64,000 nucleotides of DNA from Parahaliea aestuarii (lineage in GTDB: Bacteria; Pseudomonadota; Gammaproteobacteria; Pseudomonadales; Halieaceae), in NCBI RefSeq assembly GCF_008064635.1, contig NZ_VRYZ01000003.1, positions 372,001-436,000 on the forward strand, written 5' to 3'. This document shows, one piece after another, positions 44,478 to 62,169 of the stretch. The first letter of the stretch is position 1; each line of letters starts with the position of its first letter. Position numbers and translations under genes: made by a program. Below the pieces are notes generated by a model. That model ran no database searches and was not told the DNA's origin. It worked only from the letters and a program-made list of their open reading frames with translations.

Positions 44478-46919
44478 TCAGAAAATATCCCTGATCAGGT
44501 CCTCGGTACCGCGGGTACCGGGGGCGGCATCGCCGCCCTGGGCTGGATCGGTCGGCACCTTCTCTTCCCGGAAGTACTCGAATACCGCACCCTGTTGGCC
44601 GGGCGCTGCCAGCTGGCCTGAATCCGGGTCGATGCGCACCCGCACAATGCCGGGCGGCAGTGGGCGCGGCTGGTCCGGGCTGTCCCTGAGTGCCACCTTC
44701 ATGTATTCGATCCAGATTGGCAGGGCCGCGGTGCCGCCAAACTCGCGCCGACCGAGCGGCGTGTATTGGTCGAAGCCCACCCAGGCGGTCGTGACCACAT
44801 CGCGGTTGTAGCCGGAGAACCAGGCGTCCATGGGGCCGTTGGTGGTGCCGGTCTTGCCGGCGAGATCCTTGCGCTCCAGGGCCAGGGCGCGACGCCCTGT
44901 GCCCTGGGTGATCACGTCCTGCAGGATGCTGTTGATGATGTAATTGACGCGCTCGTCCATGACGCGCTCCGCCCGCGGCGGGGCCTGGTCCTGTTGGGCG
45001 AGGATTTCCTCCATGCTCAACTCTTCGCCACCACTGTCGGCCGCCGCTTCCTGGCGGCAGTCGCGACACACTGTGGGCGGCCTGGCTCTGTAGATGGTTT
45101 CGCCATTCAGGTCGTCGATGCGCTGAATCAGGTGGGGTGTAATGCCGTAGCCGCCATTGGCGAGTACGGCGTATGCTGCCGCAATCTGCAGCGGGCTGGC
45201 GGTCTGGGTGCCCAGGGCCAGGGACAGGTTGGGTGGATACTCACTGGCGTCGAAGCCAAAGCGTCCGATATAGGCCAGCAGATTGTCGACCCCCAGCTGC
45301 TGCAGCAGGCGAATGGAAACCAGGTTGCGCGATTTGGTCAGCGCCCAGCGCAGGCGGGTGGGACCGTAGAATTTGCCGCTGTCGTTTTCGGGGCGCCACA
45401 TGCCCTCCAGTGAACTGTCGTCCACCACCACCGGGGCGTCGTTGACCAGGCTGGCGGCGGTGAAGCCATTGTCCAGGGCGGCGCTGTAGAGGAAGGGCTT
45501 GAAGTTGGAGCCCGGCTGGCGCTGTGCCTGCGTGGCCCGGTTGAACTTGCTGTCTTCAAAGCCCATACCGCCCACGACGCTGAGTATGGCGCCGTTGTCC
45601 GGGTCGAGTGACACCAGCGCCGCCTGCACGGCTGGCACCTGGGTCAGGTGCCAGGCACCTTCGTCATCTTCCGTTACCCGGATCAGGTCACCGACGGCTA
45701 CTACGTCGCCGGGCTTTTGCGGTGCCCGTCCGCGGGCGTTCTCGCTCAGGTAGGGGCTTGCCTGTTTCAGGCCGTTCTCCCAGGGAATGTCGGCGCTGCG
45801 TTTGTCGGCCAGCAGGAAGGTAATACTGTCGTCACGCACTTCGATGACCACAGCGGCCCGCAGGCCGGCCACCGTGGGCGTGTCCCGCAGGGCGGCAACC
45901 CAGGTGGCCTGCATCTCGGCAATTTCTTCCGGGCTGTTGGTGGCCGGGGGCATCTGACGTTCGGGGCCGCGGTAACCGTGGCGCTTGTCGTAGGTAATCA
46001 GCCCGTTGATCACCGCCTGTTGCGCCACCTGCTGCAACTCGGAGCTGATGGTGGTGTAAACCTGGAAGCCGTCGTTGTAGGCGGCGATGCCGTAGCGGTC
46101 GAGCATTTCCTGACGGGCCATCTCGGCGGCGTAGTGGGCGGCAAAGCTGAGCTGGGCACCGTGATGGGCGGCGCTAATTGGCTCGCTCAGGGCGCTGCGG
46201 TAGGCGCTGTCATCGATATAGCCCAACTGCTGCATGCGACCGAGGATCCAGTTGCGGCGCTCCAGGCCGGCGTCGGGGCCGCTGATCGGGTTGTTGCGCG
46301 AGGGCGCTTTGGGGATGCCCGCCAGCATGGCGTGCTGGGCGAGACTGAGCTGGTCGATGGCCTTGCCGTAGTAGACATGGGAGGCCGCTTCAAAACCGTA
46401 GGCCCGGTGACCGAGAAACACCCGGTTGAAATAAAGCTCGAAAATTTCCTGCTTGTTAAGTCGGCGCTCGATTTCGATGGCAAGCAGGATTTCATTGAAC
46501 TTGCGAAGAAAGGTACGCTCCAGGGTAAGGAAGTAATTGCGCGCTACCTGCATGGTGAGCGTGCTGCCGCCAGAGCCTTTCTCGCCGGTGAGCAGCAGCT
46601 CCGAGACGGCGCGCATCAGGCCCATCAGGTCGATGCCCTGGTGGTGGAAGAAGTTGTCGTCTTCCGCCGCCAGCAGGGCATTGATGAACTGCGGCGGGAT
46701 GGCGTCGAAGGGCAGGGGGCTGCGCTTTTGCTCGCCGAACTGGCCAATCAGGTCGCCCTCCCGGGTGTACACCCGCATCGGCGTTTGCAGTTTGACGTCG
46801 CGCAGGGTTTCTACGTCCGGGAGGTTCGGGCTCAGATAGAGGTAGACCCCGGCCAGTACCCAAACGGCTCCGAGCGATGACAGCGTGAAAATACGCAATA
46901 AAAAGCGGAGGAACTTCAT
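44478..46919 (-). CDS. ponA: penicillin-binding protein 1A (glycosyltransferase/transpeptidase)
   Basis: An 813-residue class A PBP that polymerises and cross-links peptidoglycan. It has an N-terminal membrane anchor (FLLRIFTLSSLGAVWVLAGV), the GT51 glycosyltransferase domain with LAAEDDNFFHHQGID and GGSTLTMQVARNYFLT, an OB-like insertion near residues 320-420, and the transpeptidase active site: SNFK (in QPGSNFKPFLYS), SRN (TKSRNLVS) and KTGTTNGPMDAW. It is divergent from pilM, as in Pseudomonas. Confidence 0.96.
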   Translation of the reverse strand: MKFLRFLLRIFTLSSLGAVWVLAGVYLYLSPNLPDVETLRDVKLQTPMRVYTREGDLIGQFGEQKRSPLPFDAIPPQFINALLAAEDDNFFHHQGIDLMGLMRAVSELLLTGEKGSGGSTLTMQVARNYFLTLERTFLRKFNEILLAIEIERRLNKQEIFELYFNRVFLGHRAYGFEAASHVYYGKAIDQLSLAQHAMLAGIPKAPSRNNPISGPDAGLERRNWILGRMQQLGYIDDSAYRSALSEPISAAHHGAQLSFAAHYAAEMARQEMLDRYGIAAYNDGFQVYTTISSELQQVAQQAVINGLITYDKRHGYRGPERQMPPATNSPEEIAEMQATWVAALRDTPTVAGLRAAVVIEVRDDSITFLLADKRSADIPWENGLKQASPYLSENARGRAPQKPGDVVAVGDLIRVTEDDEGAWHLTQVPAVQAALVSLDPDNGAILSVVGGMGFEDSKFNRATQAQRQPGSNFKPFLYSAALDNGFTAASLVNDAPVVVDDSSLEGMWRPENDSGKFYGPTRLRWALTKSRNLVSIRLLQQLGVDNLLAYIGRFGFDASEYPPNLSLALGTQTASPLQIAAAYAVLANGGYGITPHLIQRIDDLNGETIYRARPPTVCRDCRQEAAADSGGEELSMEEILAQQDQAPPRAERVMDERVNYIINSILQDVITQGTGRRALALERKDLAGKTGTTNGPMDAWFSGYNRDVVTTAWVGFDQYTPLGRREFGGTAALPIWIEYMKVALRDSPDQPRPLPPGIVRVRIDPDSGQLAAPGQQGAVFEYFREEKVPTDPAQGGDAAPGTRGTEDLIRDIF

Positions 46920-47085
46920 TTATCCCTTTACAAAACAGTGGCTTGTATTACTGTAATCGGAAACAGGGGCGGGCCGGTTGGTAATTATAAGCTTTTTTTC
47001 GCTTTCGATTACACAGAGGCCTATGTTATATCTATCAATTAATGTATCGGTGCAGAATAAAAAGCTAAGTTAATGATACTGATAG

Positions 47086-48158
<1,073 letters not shown>

Positions 48159-48159
<1 letters not shown>

Positions 48160-48725
48160 TGGCGCAGATTAACCTCCTGCCATGGCGCGACGAGCGGCGC
48201 CAGGAACTGAAGAAAGAGTTCCTGACCATTCTCGCCATTGTGCTCGCTGTTGCAGTCGGTCTGGTGATCCTGGCGGATCGGGTGGTCAACAGCCAGATAG
48301 ACAACCAGCAGGCGCGCAACAACTACCTCAGCGAGAATATCCGCGATCTGGACAAGAAGGTCGCCGAGATCCAGGAACTCCAGCGCAAACGCAATCAGCT
48401 GCTGGAGCGGATGCGGGTCATCCAGGAACTGCAGGGCAACCGCCCCATTATCGTCCGCATTCTCGATCAACTGGTTCGCACCGTACCCGATGGCGTGTTC
48501 TACACCAGCCTCGATGCCAGGGAGAAGACCATTACCATCAGCGGTGTGGCGGAATCCAATAACCGGGTGTCCAGCCTGATGCGCCGTCTCGACGCCTCGG
48601 ACTGGCTGGCCGAACCCAATCTGGACCAGGTAAAAGCCGCGCCGCAGTACGGTGACCAGGCCAATACCTTCAATCTGACGGTGAAAGTACAGCTTCCCCA
48701 GTCGGAACAGGATGCGGGGGGCTAG
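48159..48725 (+). CDS. pilN: type IV pilus assembly protein PilN
   Basis: A 188-residue bitopic membrane protein. Its cytoplasmic N-terminus INLLPWRDERRQELKK is the PilM-binding motif, one membrane helix follows (about residues 22-42), then a periplasmic coiled coil and a ferredoxin-like domain. It pairs with PilO. Confidence 0.94.
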
Positions 48726-48728
48726 GCC

Positions 48729-49349
48729 ATGGCATTTGAAGACAGCATGCGCTCCCTCCGGGAGTTCGACCTCGCCGACCTGGATGTCGACAACATCGGG
48801 TCCTGGCCCGGTGTTATCAAATTCATCCTCTGTACGCTGGTTCTGGTTCTGGTGCTGGTCGGTGGCTATTATTACCACATTCAGGACCTGCGCAATCAGC
48901 TGGCGAGCGAGCAGGGCAAGGAAGTTGAGCTCAAGCAGGAATACGAGAAAAAGGCCTTTCAGGCTGCCAATCTCGATGCCTATCGCAAGCAGATGGTGGA
49001 AATGGAGGAAACCTTTGGTGCGCTGGTAGCCCAGCTGCCCAGTGATACCGAAGTGCCCGGGCTGCTGGAGGACATCACCAACAAGGGGCTGCTGAACGGC
49101 CTGGAAATCGCCAGTATCGTGCTGCAGAACGAGCAGGCCCGCGAGTTCTATATTGAATTGCCCATCGCCATCCAGGCCACCGGTTCCTATCACGACCTCG
49201 GCGCCTTTATCAGCGGCATGGCGGGATTGCCGCGCATCGTGACGTTGCACGATTTCAGCATCAAGGCCCCCAACGCCAATACCAATCGTCTCAGCATGAG
49301 TATTGTCGCCAAGACCTATCGCTACAAGGATGGGGAGGGTGCGCAATGA
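48729..49349 (+). CDS. pilO: type IV pilus assembly protein PilO
   Basis: A 206-residue bitopic protein with a helix FILCTLVLVLVLVGGYYYHI, a coiled coil (QLASEQGKEVELKQEYEKKA) and a periplasmic domain; it forms a heterodimer with PilN. Its stop overlaps the pilP start by four bases. Confidence 0.94.
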   Translation: MAFEDSMRSLREFDLADLDVDNIGSWPGVIKFILCTLVLVLVLVGGYYYHIQDLRNQLASEQGKEVELKQEYEKKAFQAANLDAYRKQMVEMEETFGALVAQLPSDTEVPGLLEDITNKGLLNGLEIASIVLQNEQAREFYIELPIAIQATGSYHDLGAFISGMAGLPRIVTLHDFSIKAPNANTNRLSMSIVAKTYRYKDGEGAQ

Positions 49350-49876
49350 ACCGGCTTGTATCGCGCGCTGCGCTTTGCTTGCTGCCGGCTTTGCTGGCAG
49401 GGTGTGGCAACAGCAATTTCTCCGACCTCGAAGCGTTTATGGCGGAAAAACGCGCTCGCCCCGGTGGTGTGATTGCGCCGATTCCGACTTTCAAGGCCTA
49501 CGAGGCTTTCGCCTATAGTGCCACCGCCATGCGCAGCCCCTTTGATCGCCCGATTGAAGTCCGGGATCTGGAGCAGTTGCAGGCTATTGCGGCAGTGAAA
49601 CCGGACGATAACCGCCCCAAGGAGTTTCTGGAGCAGTTCACTTTCGACTCCCTGCAAATGGTGGGAACCCTGGAGCGCGGTGGCACCGAGTGGACCCTGG
49701 TGCGCGATCCGGAAGGCGGTATTCACCGGGTAACGCTGGGTGATTATCTGGGGCGCAACCACGGCAAGGTAGTGGAAATGACAGATACCTATGTTGCCGT
49801 AGTCGAGATCGTCAGCGATGGCACAGAAGACGGCTGGGTTGAAAGGCCGCGTACCATCGAGATGAGCGGCATCTAG
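49346..49876 (+). CDS. pilP: type IV pilus lipoprotein PilP
   Basis: A 176-residue lipoprotein with signal and lipobox LLAGCG (Cys about residue 21). The folded part shows FEQ..F-type pilotin-like elements including LEQFTFDSLQMVGTLERGG and GDYLGRNHGKV. PilP links the PilNO complex to the PilQ secretin. Confidence 0.94.
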   Translation: MNRLVSRAALCLLPALLAGCGNSNFSDLEAFMAEKRARPGGVIAPIPTFKAYEAFAYSATAMRSPFDRPIEVRDLEQLQAIAAVKPDDNRPKEFLEQFTFDSLQMVGTLERGGTEWTLVRDPEGGIHRVTLGDYLGRNHGKVVEMTDTYVAVVEIVSDGTEDGWVERPRTIEMSGI

Positions 49877-49894
49877 GCCGGGGGCAATCAGCTG

Positions 49895-52069
49895 ATGTAT
49901 GCCATGTTGAGAATAACAGAGACGTTGGGGAAGAAAGCCGTGATGAAAGGAAGAGCGAGGACTGCAAACCGGTTGCGGGCATTGGTGGCCACCGTGTTCG
50001 TTGCCTGTTTCGCCCAGGTCGCGCAGGCGGGTCCAACGGTTACCGACATTGAATTCAGTTCGCGCCCGGGCAGCATGTTTGAGATTCGCCTGGGCTTCGA
50101 TGGCACTCCTCCCGCAATGGAGGCCTACACCATCGAAAAGCCGGCGCGTATCGCGGTCGATTTCCCCGCCACCAAGAGTGCCCTGGAGCGCAAGCGCTAT
50201 TCCCTGAACTACGGCAATGCCACCGGCGTGGTGGTTCTGGAATCCGGTGATCGCACCCGCATGGTGGTCAATCTGGTGACTCTGGTGCCTTATTCCACCC
50301 GGGTGGAAGGCAATGACCTTTACCTCGTGGTCGGTGAAAGCGGCGGGGATGAGTACGTCAAGCAGGCGACGGATCCCACGCGCCTGCCGACCAAGGTCGA
50401 GTCCGTAAACAAGGTGGAATCCGAGATTACCGATCTGCAATTCCGCCGTACCGCCGACGGCGAGGGCCGCCTGACTCTGCAGCTCAGCAATCCCAGCGTC
50501 GATGTCAATGTGTTCAGCGAGAGCGGGGACGTAAAGGTCCAGTTTCTTGATACCAACGTGCCCGAGCGGCTGGTGCGTCGCTACGATGTGACCGATTTTG
50601 CAACGCCGGTACAGCGTGTCGACGTAAATACCACTGCGCGCGGCGCCGAGCTGGTGTTGAAAACCGCGGCCGATTCCGACTATCTCGCCTATCAGACCGA
50701 CAATCAGTACGTTATCAGCGTCAAGCAGCTGAGCAAGAAGGAGCTTGAAGATCGGCGCGACGAATTCAACTATGTTGGCGAACGCATCTCCCTGAATTTC
50801 CAGGATATCGAAGTGCGGGCTGTGCTGCAGTTGATCGCCGATTTTACCGAGCTGAACCTGGTGGCCAGCGACACGGTCAGTGGTCGCATCACCCTGCGCC
50901 TGCAGAATGTGCCATGGGACCAGGCACTGGAGCTGGTGTTGAAGACCAAGGGTCTGGACAAGCGGCAGGTGGGCAATGTCCTGATGGTGGCGCCGGCGGC
51001 GGAAATTGCCGAGCGCGAGCGCCAGGAGATTGAAGCCAACAAGCAGATTGCCGAGCTGGCGCCGCTGCAGAGCGAGTTTATCCGCATTCGCTACGCCAGC
51101 GCTGCCGAGGTGGTGAAGCTGTTCCAGGCGGGAGCCGAGGAGGGCGGGCAGCTGATTTCCGACCGCGGTTCCGTGGTGGTGGATCCGCGTACCAATTCGC
51201 TGATCATTACCGAGACTGCTGCCAAGCTGGCAGATATGCGCAGCCTTATAGAGCTGGTGGATATCCCGATCCGCCAGGTGATGATTGAGTCGCGCATCGT
51301 GATCGCCCAGTCCGACCTCGAAGAAGAGCTGGGTATCGAGTGGGGCGGCGCCTACCTGGATCCGGATCACAATGGTAATATCATCTCGATCTCCGGTGAT
51401 GCCCAGAACACCTTTGACCTGAACAACTCGGTGATCAACGGCACCCAGCCGGCGCCGACCTTCCCGGGTGCCCTGGCGGTGGACCTGGGGGTGGCCAGTC
51501 CGACCGGCAGTTTTGCGGTGGGCTTTACCAGCAACGACCTGTTCCTGACCGCCGAGCTGAGCGCGCTGGAATCGGCCGGCAAGGGTGAGGTGGTGTCCCA
51601 GCCGAAAGTGATCACCGGCGACAAGCAGCAGGCCACCATCAAATCCGGTTCGGAAATTCCCTATCAGGAATCCGCCGGCCAGTCCGGTGCGACCACAGTG
51701 TCATTCAAGGAGGCGGTGCTGAAGCTGGATGTAACGCCGAATATCACGCCGGATGACCGCATACTGCTCGACCTTGTGATCAACCAGGACTCTGTTGGCG
51801 ACCTGGTGCCGAGCGGCCAGAATGGCGGCTTCATCCCCTCAATCGACACGACGGAGTTGACTACCCAGGTACTGGTGGGCAATGGTGAAACGGTGGTGCT
51901 GGGTGGCGTGTTCCGGACCGAGGATCTCGAGTCGGTGACCAAGGTGCCCTTCTTTGGCGATCTGCCCTATGTTGGCGCCCTGTTCCGCAATACATCGACC
52001 TCCAAAACCAAGACAGAAACGCTCATTTTCATCACCCCGCGGATTCTGGCAGATACCCTGCTCGACTGA
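49895..52069 (+). CDS. pilQ: type IV pilus secretin PilQ
   Basis: A 724-residue outer-membrane secretin from the ATG at 49895. A second ATG at 49943 ([14 protein letters not shown]) gives a shorter and more usual signal peptide ending AQVAQA, so it may be the true start. AMIN domains occupy the first 270 residues, then STN/secretin N domains ([36 protein letters not shown]), and the C-terminal secretin ring with [19 protein letters not shown] and [17 protein letters not shown]. It forms the pore through which the pilus exits. Confidence 0.95.
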   Translation: MYAMLRITETLGKKAVMKGRARTANRLRALVATVFVACFAQVAQAGPTVTDIEFSSRPGSMFEIRLGFDGTPPAMEAYTIEKPARIAVDFPATKSALERKRYSLNYGNATGVVVLESGDRTRMVVNLVTLVPYSTRVEGNDLYLVVGESGGDEYVKQATDPTRLPTKVESVNKVESEITDLQFRRTADGEGRLTLQLSNPSVDVNVFSESGDVKVQFLDTNVPERLVRRYDVTDFATPVQRVDVNTTARGAELVLKTAADSDYLAYQTDNQYVISVKQLSKKELEDRRDEFNYVGERISLNFQDIEVRAVLQLIADFTELNLVASDTVSGRITLRLQNVPWDQALELVLKTKGLDKRQVGNVLMVAPAAEIAERERQEIEANKQIAELAPLQSEFIRIRYASAAEVVKLFQAGAEEGGQLISDRGSVVVDPRTNSLIITETAAKLADMRSLIELVDIPIRQVMIESRIVIAQSDLEEELGIEWGGAYLDPDHNGNIISISGDAQNTFDLNNSVINGTQPAPTFPGALAVDLGVASPTGSFAVGFTSNDLFLTAELSALESAGKGEVVSQPKVITGDKQQATIKSGSEIPYQESAGQSGATTVSFKEAVLKLDVTPNITPDDRILLDLVINQDSVGDLVPSGQNGGFIPSIDTTELTTQVLVGNGETVVLGGVFRTEDLESVTKVPFFGDLPYVGALFRNTSTSKTKTETLIFITPRILADTLLD

Positions 52070-52091
52070 TGCGGAGCGCGACCCGGTTGTA

Positions 52092-52604
52092 ATGTCAGTT
52101 CTACAGCGCGTATTCCTGGTCGGCCCCATGGGGGCCGGCAAATCCACCATCGGCAAGTATCTGGCCCAGCACCTCAAGCTGGGCTTTGCCGATACCGATA
52201 CGGAGATCGAGGCCCGAACCGGCGCCGACATCCCGTGGATTTTTGACGTGGAGGGCGAGGAGGGCTTTCGCGACCGCGAGCAGCAAGTGGTCGAGGAAAT
52301 GACCCTGTGGGACAACATGGTCCTCGCCACGGGCGGCGGCGTGGTACAGCGGGCGGAAAATCGCCGCGCGCTGGGTTCCCGCGGCTTTGTCATCTACCTG
52401 CACGCCACCATCGAAGAGCAGGTGCGCCGCACCCGCAAGGATCGCCGCCGCCCGCTGCTGCAGAAAGGCAACCCGGAGGAGGTGCTGCGCCAGCTGATGG
52501 CGGTGCGCGACCCGCTGTACCGGGAGATCGCGGATCACGTGATCGATACGGACGGCTGCAGCCCGCGCACGGTAGCCCAGCGCCTGGTGCAGGAGCTGCA
52601 ATAG
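52092..52604 (+). CDS. aroK: shikimate kinase
   Basis: A 170-residue P-loop kinase. Motifs are [16 protein letters not shown], the shikimate-binding [15 protein letters not shown] and ATGGGVV, and the lid [12 protein letters not shown] at 52092 is chosen by homology; the open frame extends back into pilQ. It makes shikimate 3-phosphate in the same pathway as the next gene aroB. Confidence 0.96.
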   Translation: MSVLQRVFLVGPMGAGKSTIGKYLAQHLKLGFADTDTEIEARTGADIPWIFDVEGEEGFRDREQQVVEEMTLWDNMVLATGGGVVQRAENRRALGSRGFVIYLHATIEEQVRRTRKDRRRPLLQKGNPEEVLRQLMAVRDPLYREIADHVIDTDGCSPRTVAQRLVQELQ

Positions 52605-52680
52605 GCCCGCGGGGCCACTGCAGACAATCCACACCCCCGGCGCTATGATGTGCGCCCACTGAACACCGCTGGAGTCCGTC

Positions 52681-53766
52681 GTGATTGCCCACACCCTGCA
52701 TGTCGACCTGGGAGAGCGCAGCTACCCGATCTATATCGGCCGGGACCTGTTTTCCAGCCCGGAGCTGCTGGCGCGGCATATCGCGGGCAGGCAGGTGGTG
52801 CTGGTCAGCAATGACACTGTGGCACCGCTGTATTCATCGCGCCTGCTGGCGGCGCTGGGCGGCTTCTCCCGCGTCACCGAGGTGATACTGCCCGACGGTG
52901 AGCAGCACAAGACCCTGGCGACGCTGAACCATATTTTCGACCGACTGCTGCAAGAGGGCCACAACCGCAGCACCACCCTGATTGCCCTCGGCGGCGGCGT
53001 GGTGGGCGACATGACCGGGTTTGCCGCGGCCTGTTACCAGCGCGGTGTGGATTTCATCCAGGTGCCGACGACCCTGCTGTCCCAGGTGGACTCCTCCGTG
53101 GGCGGTAAAACCGGCGTTAACCACCCCCTCGGCAAGAACATGATCGGCGCCTTCTACCAGCCACAGGCAGTTTTGATCGATACCGATACCCTGCATACCC
53201 TGCCGCCGCGGGAACTGGCCGCCGGGCTGGCGGAGGTGTTGAAGTACGGTTTGATTTGCGAGAGCAACTTCTATGCCTGGCTGAAGGACAATATGGCCCG
53301 CTTGCTGGCGCGGGAAGAGGCCGCCCTGGCCGAGGCCATCGAGCGCAGCTGCGCGGCCAAGGCCGCGGTGGTGGCGGCGGATGAGCGCGAAGGCGGATTG
53401 CGGGCCATTCTCAATCTCGGCCATACCTTCGGCCATGCTATCGAGACCCACCAGGGTTACGGCCGGTGGTTGCACGGCGAAGCCGTTGCCGCTGGCATGG
53501 TGCTTGCTGCGCGTCTTTCGGCGGCGCGCGGCTGGATCAGCGCCGGGGAGGTGGAAGAGCTGGTGGCCTTGCTGGGCAGCATGAAATTGCCGGTGGAGCC
53601 GCCTGCAGACATGTCGCTGGAGGACTTTCGCAGCCTGATGGCGCGGGACAAGAAAGTACTGGATGGTCGCCTGAGACTCGTACTATTGCGGGAAATCGGT
53701 GCCGCCGCAGTGGTGGATGATGTCACCGATAGTGAGCTGGAAAGCCTGCTGATGACCGCCAGATAG
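52681..53766 (+). CDS. aroB: 3-dehydroquinate synthase
   Basis: A 361-residue NAD- and metal-dependent enzyme, GTG start, 76 bases after aroK. Motifs are [53 protein letters not shown] and [12 protein letters not shown] with metal-binding histidines. It completes the pil-aro unit. In Pseudomonas, as I recall, a DamX-type SPOR gene follows; here there is none before gltB. Confidence 0.96.
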   Translation: MIAHTLHVDLGERSYPIYIGRDLFSSPELLARHIAGRQVVLVSNDTVAPLYSSRLLAALGGFSRVTEVILPDGEQHKTLATLNHIFDRLLQEGHNRSTTLIALGGGVVGDMTGFAAACYQRGVDFIQVPTTLLSQVDSSVGGKTGVNHPLGKNMIGAFYQPQAVLIDTDTLHTLPPRELAAGLAEVLKYGLICESNFYAWLKDNMARLLAREEAALAEAIERSCAAKAAVVAADEREGGLRAILNLGHTFGHAIETHQGYGRWLHGEAVAAGMVLAARLSAARGWISAGEVEELVALLGSMKLPVEPPADMSLEDFRSLMARDKKVLDGRLRLVLLREIGAAAVVDDVTDSELESLLMTAR

Positions 53767-53824
53767 TTACCTGAGCAACGTTTGTTCGCCTATGGGCATC
53801 TGTGTAAAATAGCTCCCCCTTTTC

Positions 53825-53850
53825 GCCCCAGCACTGCGAAAGCCTGGGGC
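53825..53850. terminator. hairpin between aroB and gltB (possible terminator or leader element)
   Basis: GCCCCAG, loop CACTGCGAAAGC, CTGGGGC, about 60 bases after aroB and 45 before gltB. No T run follows on the plus strand. On the minus strand it is followed by GCGAAAAGG, so it is not a classic terminator. Confidence 0.4.
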
Positions 53851-53895
53851 ACTGCCGTATAACTGTCTGTTTTTACTAATTATTTTGGACTGACT

Positions 53896-59764
<5,869 letters not shown>

Positions 59765-59836
59765 TTGCTGCAATACAATTCCGAGTACTTGGCACTGAGT
59801 AGTACGGTGCCGGTGCATGGAGGGGCTTCGACGCCC

Positions 59837-60202
59837 GGTACCAGCACGAGCAGGGGCCTGCCGCGACACGCCGCGAGTACGTCCATGTAGGCTCGTATTC
59901 GGCATCCATGCCTCATACGGTCGCTTCAGGCCCCTCCTCGCACTGATACCTCCGGTTTCGCGTACAATCTGGTCCGGGCTTCGATCTACTTGTGCCAGCA
60001 CTGACCGGGTACCTGGAATTACGCTCATGAAGAGGTGTCAGTGGGCGGAGAAGGCTGAAGCGACTGTGTGAGACATGGATGTCGAGCACAAGCCCCCATG
60101 GATGGGTTCACGGCGTGTCGCGGCAGCCTTCTGCGCCTGCTGGCACCGAGCGACGAAGTCCCCCAACTGGCCCACAAGGAAGTAATAACAAGGCCAATAA
60201 CG
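59837..60202. repeat. composite hairpin repeat, copy 2
   Basis: This fills most of the 460-base gap between gltD and hemE. Hairpin C (about 59837-59950) has a core stem 59848-59867 with 59920-59939 and three mismatches; hairpin D (about 60036-60144) has a core stem 60045-60065 with 60118-60138 and three mismatches. D is the same sequence as C in the opposite orientation: both carry GACACGCCG at one stem base and an ATCCATG core. The tail CGACGAAGTCCC and AAGGAAGTAATAACA matches the tail of copy 1. The gap between hairpins is about 85 bases in both copies. Confidence 0.83.
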
Positions 60203-60224
60203 AAACTAGCGATCTGGATACCCC

Positions 60225-61292
60225 GTGACCGAACTTAAAAACGACCGTTTTCTCCGCGCCCTGATGCGCCAGCCCGTAGACAGGACGCCCATCTGGATGA
60301 TGCGCCAGGCCGGTCGCTACCTGCCCGAATACCGCGCCACCCGCGCCCAGGCCGGCTCCTTCCTGGATCTCTGCAAGAACGCCGAGCTCGCCTGCGAAGT
60401 GACTATGCAGCCCCTGCGCCGCTACCCCATGGACGCCGCCATCCTGTTCTCCGACATCCTCACCGTGCCCGATGCGCTGGGGCTAGGTCTGTACTTCGAG
60501 GAAGGTGAAGGCCCGCGTTTTTGCAAGACCGTGCGCAGTGAGGAAGACCTTGCCGCACTGAACGACATCAAGGCCGCGGACGACCTCTCCTATGTGATGA
60601 ATGCCGTGAGCACCATTCGCCGGGAGCTCAACGGCGCTGTGCCGCTGATCGGTTTTTCCGGCAGCCCCTGGACACTGGCCACCTACATGGTGGAGGGCGG
60701 TTCCTCGAAGGACTTCCGTCGCATCAAGGCGATGGCCTACGACCAGCCGCAGTTGATGCACGCCCTGTTGGCGCTGCTGGCCGACGCCGTCGCCGACTAC
60801 CTCACCGAGCAGGTAAAGGCCGGTGCCCAGGCCCTGCAGATTTTTGATACCTGGGGCGGCAGCCTGAGCGCGGCGGGGTACAAGGAGTTTTCCCTCAAAT
60901 ACATGCAGCGCATCATTGCGCGCCTGCCCAATGAGCACGAGGGCCGGCCGGTGCCGGTGATTGTGTTCACCAAGGGTGGCGGGCAGTGGTTGCCGGCGAT
61001 CGCCGGCTGCGGCGCCCAGGCGGTGGGCATCGACTGGACCACGGACATTGCCCTCGCGCGCGAGCAGGTGGGTGACCGGGTGGCCCTGCAGGGCAACATG
61101 GATCCGGCCATGCTGTACGCCTCACCGGCACGGATTCGCGAGGAAGTGGCGGGGATTCTGGCCGGCTTCGGCCACGGTACGGGCCACGTGTTCAATCTCG
61201 GCCACGGAATCACGCCGGAGGTGAATCCGGATCACGTCACCGCCTTTGTGGATGCGGTACAGGAATTGTCACCCCAGTATCACCAGGGCTGA
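60225..61292 (+). CDS. hemE: uroporphyrinogen decarboxylase
   Basis: A 355-residue haem-pathway enzyme turning uroporphyrinogen III into coproporphyrinogen III. GTG start. N-terminal [19 protein letters not shown] holds the substrate-binding Arg residues; also [25 protein letters not shown] and [15 protein letters not shown]. It converges with rpiA. Confidence 0.97.
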   Translation: MTELKNDRFLRALMRQPVDRTPIWMMRQAGRYLPEYRATRAQAGSFLDLCKNAELACEVTMQPLRRYPMDAAILFSDILTVPDALGLGLYFEEGEGPRFCKTVRSEEDLAALNDIKAADDLSYVMNAVSTIRRELNGAVPLIGFSGSPWTLATYMVEGGSSKDFRRIKAMAYDQPQLMHALLALLADAVADYLTEQVKAGAQALQIFDTWGGSLSAAGYKEFSLKYMQRIIARLPNEHEGRPVPVIVFTKGGGQWLPAIAGCGAQAVGIDWTTDIALAREQVGDRVALQGNMDPAMLYASPARIREEVAGILAGFGHGTGHVFNLGHGITPEVNPDHVTAFVDAVQELSPQYHQG

Positions 61293-61308
61293 GCGCGGCC
61301 CCTTTCTT

Positions 61309-61983
61309 TTATTCCGCCCTCAGGGTTTCCACGCCAGCGCTCGTTCCCAGCAGCAGCACATCGGCCGGGCGCAGGGCGAACAGGCCGTTGGTGACGACGC
61401 CGGTAATGCCGTTGATTTTCTGTTCGGTAGCCAGAGGCTGGGTGATGGGGAAGTTGTGCACGTCGAGGATGATGTTGCCGTTGTCGGTGACAAATCCCTC
61501 GCGGTAGACCGGGTCGCCCCCCAGCTTGACCAGCTCCCGCGCCACGTGACCGCGGGCCATGGGGATCACCTCCACCGGCAGGGGAAAGTCGCCGAGGGTG
61601 TGCACCAGTTTGCTCTCATCGGCGATGCAGATGAACTCCCGGGCTACAGCCGCCACGATTTTTTCCCGTGTCAGCGCGCCGCCGCCGCCCTTGATCAGCT
61701 GCAGGGCGCGATTGCTCTCATCGGCCCCGTCGATATAGAAATCGACCTGGTCGACGGCGTTCAGGTCATACACCGGGATGCCGTGCCTGCGCAGGCGTTC
61801 GGCTGAGGCTTCGGAGCTGGAGACGGTGGCGCCGATACGCCCCTTGATGGCCGCCAGGGCGTCGATGAACAGGTTGGCGGTGGAGCCGGTGCCGATGCCC
61901 AGAATCGTATCGTCTTCCAGTCGGGGCTCGATATAGGCGAGGGCGGCGTCAGCCACGGCCTGCTTCAGTTCGTCCTGGGTCAT
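61309..61983 (-). CDS. rpiA: ribose-5-phosphate isomerase A
   Basis: A 224-residue pentose-phosphate enzyme. Motifs are [15 protein letters not shown] (phosphate loop), [15 protein letters not shown] and the catalytic [15 protein letters not shown]. The start at [10 protein letters not shown] (61983) is used; an in-frame extension upstream is not supported. It is divergent from ilvA. Confidence 0.96.
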   Translation of the reverse strand: MTQDELKQAVADAALAYIEPRLEDDTILGIGTGSTANLFIDALAAIKGRIGATVSSSEASAERLRRHGIPVYDLNAVDQVDFYIDGADESNRALQLIKGGGGALTREKIVAAVAREFICIADESKLVHTLGDFPLPVEVIPMARGHVARELVKLGGDPVYREGFVTDNGNIILDVHNFPITQPLATEQKINGITGVVTNGLFALRPADVLLLGTSAGVETLRAE

Positions 61984-62169
61984 TGCGACTCTCCTGCGGG
62001 GTGGGGGGCCTGCAACTGTCAGCGAGGGGCCCGGTAAGCGAGGCACCCATTATAGGAAAGGCGCCGCGGTGAAGCACCAAAATTACCGAAAGCAAGCGGG
62101 CCGGGGCTGAAAAAGGCGGCGGCCTCCATTACCATGCCCTGTTCCGTTTCACACAGTGCCTGAATCGCC

